DNA of 28,300 nucleotides from RUG754 sp964345365 (lineage in GTDB: Bacteria > Bacillota > Clostridia > Peptostreptococcales > Anaerovoracaceae), in the NCBI GenBank assembly GCA_964345365.1, contig CAYFQR010000019.1:1-28300 (forward strand), written 5' to 3'. Below, piece after piece: positions 23,358-28,300 of this stretch (positions within the stretch are counted from its first letter, which is position 1; each line of letters starts with the position of its first letter). The notes below the pieces were generated by a model. It searched no databases, had not been told where the DNA came from, and saw only the letters and a program-made list of their open reading frames with translations. Made by a program: the position numbers and the translations under genes.

Positions 23358-24812
23358 TTATTTTTTGAGGTTGACCACATGTGAAAAGACTCTATCAAAG
23401 CGGTTAAGTACATCATCAAGCATTTCTTCGGTGTAAGCCGCATTCGTATAAAGACGGCTGCCTGCCAATGTGACAATTCCTTCCGCCATATAGGCAGCAC
23501 CCATATGTTCCATTTCCTTTTTACGAAGCGATGTTTCCTTAAGCACGTTCGGGATAGTCCAAGGCTTCATCCAATCTATTGAAAAATGCATGGTTCCGAC
23601 AGTTTCCAAGTGGCAGATTGAACCCTGATTAAAGGCAACGAACGGCAGCTGATACTTGTCGATTAACTTATTCAGTCCGTCGGTCAGATAATCACCCATT
23701 CTGTTGGCTTTTTCACAAGCATTTGTTTCCTTGATTGCCGATAAAGTATAGTAGCCTGCAATACAGCTGATAGGAGTTGCTGCCAATGTACCGCCTACAA
23801 GTGCCTTTTTAACACCCGCTTCAATTCCGGCAGTTAAGTATTTCATATACTGTTTCGGGCCTCCGATACCGCCTGCTCCCGGGTATCCTCCCGCAATCGC
23901 TTTTCCGAATATTGTCAAATCCGGATTGATATTGAAATAGCCCTGAGCACCGGAAACACCCAGACGGAACCCGGTTACAACTTCGTCGAATATGAGGAGC
24001 GCCCCGTATTCATCGCACAATCTTCTGACACCTTTAAGGAACTCTTCACTGATAGGACGGGTTCCGCTTTCAGGGCCGACCGGTTCGATAAGTACGGCAG
24101 CAGTGCCGCCGGTGAGTTTCTTGGCCTTTAGCTTGGACTCAAGCGAGTTCAAATCTCCCGGGAAAAACTCGTCGGTGTACTTGAACATACTTCTGGGAAC
24201 TCCGTGAGCCTGAGTAAACTTGCTACCCGGCACTCTTATACCGTACGCGAGTTGGTCCGACCAGCCGTGATATGCACCGCCCATCTTTAAGACGTGTTTT
24301 TTCTTGGTGGCTAAACGTGCGATACGAATTGATGCCATGCACGCTTCCGTACCGGAGCCGAACATACGGAATATCTCCACGGACGGCATGCATTCGCTTA
24401 TTAAATCAGCCAGCTTATATTCATATTCATGAAAAAGTCCTGTTGACGGATTGGAATCCTGTAAAAACTCAATTACTTTCTCGCGAACTTGAGGAGGATT
24501 CGAACCGAGTACAGTCGGGCCTCCCGCCTGCAGGAAATCATAATATTCATTTCCGTCCAAATCCGTTAGCTTGGTTCCGTCCGCCTTCGTGAAAACAAGC
24601 GGGTACGGATAATTAAAAGCAAGATTATGCTGAACTCCGCCCGGAATCCTTTCCTTGGCTTTATCAATCATTTCCTTGGACTTTTGACATTTTTTGCCGA
24701 AATACTCTTCTTCGTATTTTTTTAGAGCAGCCGGGTCAATTGAGTGGATTGGTTGCCGAATCAAATTGTCCAGCTTATCAATAATTTCCTGAACGCCGGG
24801 TCTGTTAATCAT
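23358..24812 (-). CDS. Class III PLP-dependent aminotransferase (glutamate-1-semialdehyde mutase-like)
   Basis: 484 residues. PLP-binding landmarks: GSGTEACMASIRIAR (152-166), YHGW (181-184), IEPVGPESG (242-250), the cofactor Asp276 in FDEVVTGFRLG, and the Schiff-base Lys304 in FGKAIAGGYP. Overall it resembles HemL and beta-amino acid or omega aminotransferases. It is about 50 residues longer than typical HemL, with an N-terminal extension (1-50). No heme gene lies nearby; instead the gene is operonic with a class II aldolase and faces a TetR regulator and a sugar-kinase remnant. I therefore infer catabolism or conversion of an amino- or keto-compound, substrate unknown. TAGGAGG precedes the ATG. 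Confidence 0.9.
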   Translation of the reverse strand: MINRPGVQEIIDKLDNLIRQPIHSIDPAALKKYEEEYFGKKCQKSKEMIDKAKERIPGGVQHNLAFNYPYPLVFTKADGTKLTDLDGNEYYDFLQAGGPTVLGSNPPQVREKVIEFLQDSNPSTGLFHEYEYKLADLISECMPSVEIFRMFGSGTEACMASIRIARLATKKKHVLKMGGAYHGWSDQLAYGIRVPGSKFTQAHGVPRSMFKYTDEFFPGDLNSLESKLKAKKLTGGTAAVLIEPVGPESGTRPISEEFLKGVRRLCDEYGALLIFDEVVTGFRLGVSGAQGYFNINPDLTIFGKAIAGGYPGAGGIGGPKQYMKYLTAGIEAGVKKALVGGTLAATPISCIAGYYTLSAIKETNACEKANRMGDYLTDGLNKLIDKYQLPFVAFNQGSICHLETVGTMHFSIDWMKPWTIPNVLKETSLRKKEMEHMGAAYMAEGIVTLAGSRLYTNAAYTEEMLDDVLNRFDRVFSHVVNLKK

Positions 24813-24868
24813 GTTTACCTCCTAATTACTCCTAAATACTCTTAATTTGTATCTCTCATTTTCTCTTC

Positions 24869-24885
24869 AGTGAGCAGTCACTCAT
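24869..24885. promoter_or_regulatory. TetR-type operator 1, in front of the aminotransferase-aldolase operon
   Basis: AGTGAGCAGTCACTCAT, with symmetric TGAG/CTCA ends (24871-24874 and 24881-24884). It starts 15 bp downstream of a minus-strand TACAAT (24901-24906), the likely -10 of the aminotransferase promoter, whose -35 is weak. It matches operator 2 at 14 of 17 positions. A bound repressor would block early elongation or initiation. Confidence 0.7.
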
Positions 24886-24949
24886 TTTCCGTTTTAGTTC
24901 ATTGTATCACTACTTTGACAAAAAGAAAAGCCCTAAAAATAAAAAAAGG

Positions 24950-24977
24950 TTGAAATCTTTTTTTCATCTTGTATAAT
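24950..24977 (+). promoter_or_regulatory. Promoter of the tetR gene
   Basis: TTGAAA (24950-24955), a 16-bp spacer and TATAAT (24972-24977), 39 bp before the ATG. Operator 2 starts 12 bp after the -10 box. Confidence 0.8.
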
Positions 24978-24989
24978 AAGTATAAAAAG

Positions 24990-25006
24990 AGTGAGCGGCT
25001 ACTCAT
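24990..25006. promoter_or_regulatory. TetR-type operator 2, in front of tetR
   Basis: AGTGAGCGGCTACTCAT, the same ends as operator 1 with a changed centre. It sits between the tetR -10 box and its AGGAGGG ribosome-binding site (25007-25013), as expected for autorepression. Confidence 0.7.
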
Positions 25007-25016
25007 AGGAGGGTTT

Positions 25017-25664
25017 ATGCAGTATAGTACATCAGTATTTGAAAAGCTTAAGGAAGAAAAAAAGAATCGCATCATAGAAATGGCGATTAAAGAATTCTCC
25101 GAGAAGGGCTATGACGGTGCCAATACCAACAACATTGCGGCGCTTTCAGGAATTGCCGTAGGCTCGCTTTTCAAGTATTTCCCGAGCAAACATGACCTCT
25201 TTCTCTATATTGTCGAGGTAGGCGCCAATGAGCTTGGAACAAAAATCGGCATGGTATTACATCAGAACCGGGGGTTTTTCAAAACCGTGGAGAGTCTTCT
25301 CAACCTTATTCTCGAGTACTCCCGTCAAGACCGTGCATTTGTTCGGCTATACCATGAGCTCACCTCGATAGGACAGTCGAATCTCGCCAGGGAGATTGTT
25401 ACACGCCTTGAAAGTTACGCTGTCTCGAGATATACGGGCCTCATTGAAAAGGCGATGGAGACAGGAGAAGTTCGAGGAGATATTAACAGTGCGGTTGCTG
25501 CATTCACACTTGATAACATCTTTATGGCCCTGCAATTTGCTTATGCCCTGCCTTATTACAAGGAAAGACGTGCTCTTTACTTAAAAAGTCAGATTTCCGA
25601 CCATGATTTAATAGAAAACACCATGGTGCTTGTGCATAATACCTTTGACCCGCCACGTGAATAA
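25017..25664 (+). CDS. TetR family transcriptional regulator
   Basis: 215 residues from the ATG at 25017, which follows AGGAGGG closely. An upstream start at 24969 would overlap the promoter and operator and is rejected. The N-terminal helix-turn-helix (about 18-62) reads IIEMAIKEFSEKGYDGANTN, NIAALSGIAVGSLFKYFPSK, a typical TetR pattern. The rest is the ligand-binding and dimerisation domain, with no conserved signature that tells the ligand. Divergent from the aminotransferase-aldolase operon and followed by the FGGY kinase remnant. Paired operators suggest it controls both itself and that operon. Confidence 0.93.
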   Translation: MQYSTSVFEKLKEEKKNRIIEMAIKEFSEKGYDGANTNNIAALSGIAVGSLFKYFPSKHDLFLYIVEVGANELGTKIGMVLHQNRGFFKTVESLLNLILEYSRQDRAFVRLYHELTSIGQSNLAREIVTRLESYAVSRYTGLIEKAMETGEVRGDINSAVAAFTLDNIFMALQFAYALPYYKERRALYLKSQISDHDLIENTMVLVHNTFDPPRE

Positions 25665-25764
25665 TCCCCTACCATTTCCTAACGGGTTTTTCCTTAAAAG
25701 ACAAGAAGCTCTTATCTGTTAAAAGACATATTATTTAACATTTATTTCAAAAAAGGAGTTTATT

Positions 25765-26333
25765 ATGAATATAATAAGCTACGATATCGGGACAACCGGA
25801 GTTAAAACCTGCCTGTTCAAAGCGGGAGAAACCATAGAACTTCTCCGCTCTTCGTTTGACGGATACCCTATCACCATCGGAAAGGACGGCTCAGCCGAGC
25901 AAAACCCTGACGACTGGTGGGAGGCTATAGTAAGCAGAAGACAGAGCTTATAAGAGCGGTTGTTGAGGGTGTTTGCTTCCACATCAGATGGTTTTTTGAA
26001 GTTCAAGATAAAAAACTCAAGAGCTCCGAGAAAGTTCGCTTCGTCGGCGGCGGTGCTCTTTCCAAAACCACGAGCAGGATTTTAGCAGACAGCACAGGAC
26101 GAACCGTCATTACAGTCAAAGACCCGCAAAACGTCGGTGCGGTCGGTGCGGCTATCGTCGCACTTAAGGGTGCGCGGCCGGATATTTCCGCAGAAGCCCT
26201 TGCGGAGAAAGTAAAAATATGCAATGTCTTCGAACCGAATCCTGAATACAAGGCGATATATGACCGCAATTATAAAGTTTTCAAAAAACTGTACTTTAAT
26301 AACAAGGCACTGTTTGCCGACTTAAATGAATAA
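25765..26333 (+). pseudogene. FGGY-family carbohydrate kinase, central part deleted
   Basis: The first part (25765 to about 25935) encodes MNIISYDIGTTGVKTCLF through EQNPDDWWEAIV, the phosphate-1 loop and N-terminus of an FGGY kinase. The last part (about 25935-26333, another frame) encodes TELIRAVVEGVCFHIRWFF, VRFVGGGALSKTTSRILAD (adenosine motif) and DPQNVGAVGAAIVAL, the C-terminus. Family members have about 500 residues, so roughly 300 are missing and the junction is also out of frame; the first frame stops at 25953. The product cannot be an active kinase. AAGGAG precedes the ATG. An assembly join is the alternative explanation. The kinase probably once served the neighbouring aldolase pathway by phosphorylating its substrate. 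Confidence 0.88.
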
Positions 26334-26363
26334 AAAAATCCTGTCACAAAATGAGATTTAGCC

Positions 26364-26588
26364 ATGCTCAAAGTCGGGTTCTTCTACCTGATTTTCATCC
26401 CCGTTACAGGTTACTTCGGGCAAATGTTCAGCGATATGCTCGGTCATACCAATCAAGTAGCCTTTGCGATCAAGATTGTGACGATGCTTCTCAATTTCGT
26501 CGGCGAGTTTCTCTGGTGGAAGTTCGTGGTTTTCAGAGGCAGTGAAAACACAAATGCCCTCGCTAAAAAAGACGAATCAGCCAAATAA
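26364..26588 (+). pseudogene. C-terminal fragment of a GtrA-like membrane protein
   Basis: 74 residues with two membrane segments and the ending LNFVGEFLWWKFVVFRGSEN, which resembles the last helix and tail of GtrA-family proteins (flippase-like, four helices, about 130-150 residues). The first two helices are absent: the sequence upstream is the kinase remnant. The ATG has no ribosome-binding site. I regard it as a 5'-truncated remnant; a genuine two-helix protein is less likely. Confidence 0.6.
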
Positions 26589-26607
26589 GTTATTTATAAA
26601 AATTACC

Positions 26608-26644
26608 TTGCAAAAACGCCTCAAATATGATACCTTATTTGAGG
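26608..26644 (+). promoter_or_regulatory. Possible tRNA-Ser promoter overlapped by an inverted repeat
   Basis: TTGCAA (26608-26613), a 17-bp spacer and TACCTT (26631-26636), about 32 bp before the tRNA. Inverted arms CCTCAAATA (26619-26627) and TATTTGAGG (26636-26644) straddle the -10 region. The -10 box is poor. Confidence 0.4.
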
Positions 26645-26667
26645 TGCCTTTGAAGCACACTAAATAT

Positions 26668-26753
26668 GGAGGATTGACCGAGTGGCTAAGGGGCCGCATT
26701 GGAAATGCGGTAAGGCGCAAGCCCCGTGGGTTCGAGTCCCATGTCCTCCGCCA
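26668..26753 (+). tRNA. tRNA-Ser: tRNA-Ser (anticodon GGA)
   Basis: 86 nt with the 3' CCA encoded. Acceptor GGAGGAT pairs with GTCCTCC (the last pair T-G), with G as discriminator. The anticodon stem CCGCA/TGCGG encloses TTGGAAA with anticodon GGA at 26701-26703, reading UCC and UCU. A long variable arm (GGCGCAAGCC) is typical of serine tRNAs, and the T loop contains TTCGAGT. Confidence 0.96.
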
Positions 26754-26765
26754 AGATTTTTCGAC

Positions 26766-26797
26766 GGGGCCGTCATGCAGACGGTCCCAATTATTTT
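26766..26797 (+). terminator. Terminator after tRNA-Ser
   Basis: Arms 26766-26774 and 26780-26788 (9 pairs, one G-T) with a 5-nt loop, followed by AATTATTTTTT. Starts 13 bp after the tRNA CCA. Confidence 0.88.
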
Positions 26798-26943
26798 TTG
26801 TGAAGCCGATTTTGATAGAAAATCCGCTTTTCTTTTTTGTCTGAAACCCCTTGACTTCAATGGGTTTTGAGCCGTTAAAGGCATAAAGCCCCCGCCTTAA
26901 AATCAATTATGTCATTTAGTTAATCTCAAGATAACCACATCAC

Positions 26944-26972
26944 TTGCTTTGACACCGTATGATTGATATAAT
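26944..26972 (+). promoter_or_regulatory. Promoter of the AT-rich membrane-protein/glycosyltransferase unit
   Basis: TTGCTT (26944-26949), a 17-bp spacer and TATAAT (26967-26972), about 70 bp before the start codon at 27044. From about this point the sequence becomes clearly more AT-rich than the rest of the window. Apart from the tRNA terminator, nothing else is seen in 26754-27043. Confidence 0.6.
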
Positions 26973-27043
26973 TATTTATATCAGCAAACCTTTTGAGTAC
27001 AACACGTTGAAACAGAATGAGGAGAAGGAGGAGAAGTAAGAAT

Positions 27044-27488
27044 ATGAAAATAAACAAATGGATTAAGATTATATATTATAATAACGCTTATCTTTAGTAT
27101 GTTAGTAGGTTTTTGGCATTTCTTTGTACCTAATTTATATAATTGGTATGATTATTTACCTATGCAATATGAGAATTTAATTGTCGGAATAGATTATACA
27201 AATTTATGTTTTTCAGCATTGTTTTTTGGGAGCAGTCTGGTTTTAATTATACTTGCAAAAAGTATTTTCAAATTAAATTATGAAACAATAGTTTTTTATA
27301 CATTTTTGAGCTTAGTATGGATATTTAGAGCCTGTCTGGCAGCTTTCATTGAACCATGGCCATTAGAGCCGATTCCCGCTGCTGCAATCGGTCAATTAAT
27401 CGGTTCAGTCACCTTGGCGCTATTAATGCTTATTGTTACAATATATTTTTGGAAAAAAAGAAAATCATATTATACGGGAAAACGGTAA
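27044..27488 (+). pseudogene. Small multi-pass membrane protein, frameshifted near the start
   Basis: A strong GGAGGAG-rich ribosome-binding site (27020-27035) precedes ATG at 27044, which reads MKINKWIKI and then meets TAG at 27095. In another frame, IIITLIFSMLVGFWHF continues into a 129-residue open stretch to 27488 with about four membrane helices (VPNLYNWYDYLP, SALFFGSSLVLIILA, VWIFRACLAAF, LLMLIVTIYFW). One extra base, or two lost bases, in the AT-run at about 27070-27085 separates start and body. A sequencing slip or a recent frameshift fits; translation from the internal ATG at 27099 is possible but has no ribosome-binding site. I do not know its function. The glycosyltransferase remnant follows 13 bp later. 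Confidence 0.65.
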
Positions 27489-27501
27489 GGAGATTTTATC
27501 C

Positions 27502-28037
27502 ATGAAAATAGCATGGTTTTGTATCCCTGCACATGGACACACCAACCCCACACTTGGATTGGTAAAGGAAATGACGAATACATCAACTCAATAAAAGCCC
27601 TTGGGAATACGGATTATCAGGTGATTGTTTCATTGGGAGAGAACAGTATTGAGATTAAAAATTTGCCGAAAAATATTGAGCTTCACAGGTCAGTTGATCA
27701 AATGGCGGTGTTGTCAATTTCGGATGTGTTTTTGACGCATTGCGGGATGAACTCCGTTTCGGAGGCTTTGTATTATGAGGTGCCGCTTGTCATGTCGCCA
27801 CAGACACCCGAGCAATGTGCTGTTGCAAAAAGAGTAGAAGAGTTAAAAGCGGGAATAATTCTAAAAAAAATAGATGAGAGTTCAATTGTTTCTTCAATTG
27901 AAAAGATTTTATTAGACGCCGGATATAAAAAATCAGCAAAAAACATCTCCGAGAGTTTTAAGAATTGCGGGGGTGTTTTGGCTGCAAGAGAGTTCTTGGA
28001 AAAGATTAATCTTTGCGGAAAATCGGCTACTTTTTGA
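27502..28037 (+). pseudogene. MGT-family UDP-glycosyltransferase, central part deleted
   Basis: AAGGAGA and ATG at 27502 start MKIAWFCIPAHGHTNPTLGL, the typical N-terminus of macrolide-type (MGT) glycosyltransferases, but this frame stops at 27592-27594. From about 27567, in another frame, the C-terminal half appears: SIKALGNTDYQVIVSLGE, then VFLTHCGMNSVSEALYYEVP, the sugar-nucleotide-binding motif with its HCGMNS core, then AVAKRVEELKAG, ending at 28037. Intact members have about 390-400 residues; here about 24 plus 155 remain, so about 220 are missing. The acceptor domain is gone and it cannot be active. The region is AT-rich compared with the window, suggesting acquired DNA. Confidence 0.85.
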
Positions 28038-28114
28038 TATTTCCCGTTACTAGTCCGCTTATTTTATTCATCTGTATGTTATTTATTTCCGGCTTAAATG
28101 CGGTCTGTTAAGTT

Positions 28115-28138
28115 TTTTGCTCTCCCTTTTGCTCTCCC
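28115..28138. repeat. Tandem duplication of 12 bp
   Basis: TTTTGCTCTCCC occurs twice back to back (28115-28126 and 28127-28138) in the otherwise featureless gap 28038-28170. No function is evident. Confidence 0.8.
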
Positions 28139-28170
28139 TTTTTTGAATTTTCAGAAGGTTCTGTCAACAA

Positions 28171-28299
28171 TTAAGCTTTCTTTACGGGGATTTGAATCTT
28201 GTAAATGATTTGGTCTATGTTTTTCATAGGGAATTGACAGAGCACCTCACAAATATAGTCTCCGCACGGCGTCATATTTTGCCTCTGAACCTCCCCATA
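28171..28299 (-). CDS. 3' end of an unidentified gene (partial)
   Basis: A minus-strand frame is open from the right edge to a TAA at 28171-28173, giving 42 residues, including EVQRQNMTPCGDYICEVLCQ and ending QIPVKKA. The composition is protein-like and rich in Cys, but I do not recognise the family. It could also be a chance frame. Confidence 0.4.
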   Translation of the reverse strand, partial: YGEVQRQNMTPCGDYICEVLCQFPMKNIDQIIYKIQIPVKKA

Positions 28300-28300
28300 C

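Noticed and set aside
23358..24812. Heme-biosynthetic hemL
   Set aside because: The family signature is similar, but no heme gene is near, the protein is longer than typical HemL, and the operon partner is an aldolase under TetR control.
26542..26906. Open frames on both strands across tRNA-Ser
   Set aside because: They translate the tRNA and its terminator, have no ribosome-binding sites and no recognisable protein features.
26668..28300. Integrated element at tRNA-Ser
   Set aside because: The AT-rich DNA after the tRNA suggests it, but no integrase and no second copy of the tRNA 3' end is visible before the window ends.

Overview
The window looks like a chromosomal segment of an anaerobic low-to-middle GC Firmicute, most likely class Clostridia. 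Gene content and order support this: cdaA-cdaR-glmM, long-form hpf next to comF, recD2, a YhaM-type exonuclease, an FHA-FtsW fusion with a penicillin-binding protein, and a secreted CAP/fibronectin protein. A finer placement (for example Family XIII / Anaerovoracaceae) would be a guess. Two runs of exactly ten N (5097-5106 and 22584-22593) sit inside genes. Both leave the flanking frames out of register by the same amount, so they are assembly placeholders and the sequence is a draft.

Left part, 1-7.3 kb: a minus-strand operon runs cdaA, cdaR, glmM, an archaeal-type adenosylhomocysteinase and a UPF0340 (TIGR01440) protein. It links c-di-AMP synthesis, cell-wall precursor supply and S-adenosylhomocysteine recycling. 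A partial gene leaves the window at the left edge. Upstream lies hpf, whose promoter drives a roughly 170-nt structured leader that I read as a raiA-type RNA, and then the divergent comF gene.

Middle, 7.3-20.4 kb, all minus strand: a ferredoxin/flavin-type thioredoxin reductase homolog, recD2 without its OB domain, a CCA-adding enzyme homolog with one catalytic Asp replaced by Gly, and a YhaM-like HD protein form one operon. Its promoter sits inside a pair of 110-bp-spaced direct repeats. Next come an anti-sigma-like membrane protein with its ECF sigma factor, then nadE, a transpeptidase and the FHA-FtsW/RodA fusion, then the CAP protein, whose leader may be a riboswitch.

Right part, 20.6-28.3 kb: a small PQ-loop-like membrane protein and an iron alcohol dehydrogenase (plus strand) converge on a two-gene metabolic operon (class III aminotransferase and two-domain class II aldolase). 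That operon is divergent from a TetR regulator, and both promoters carry a near-identical 17-bp operator. Beyond it is a decay zone: an FGGY kinase with its middle deleted, a GtrA C-terminal fragment, an intact tRNA-Ser(GGA), then an AT-rich patch with a frameshifted membrane protein gene, a glycosyltransferase with its middle deleted, and the end of an unidentified gene.

I did not find a wholly new multi-gene system. The most worthwhile leads are the hpf-leader RNA, the promoter-bearing tandem repeats, the leader of the CAP gene, the TetR-controlled aminotransferase/aldolase locus, and the altered redox and tRNA-repair enzymes.
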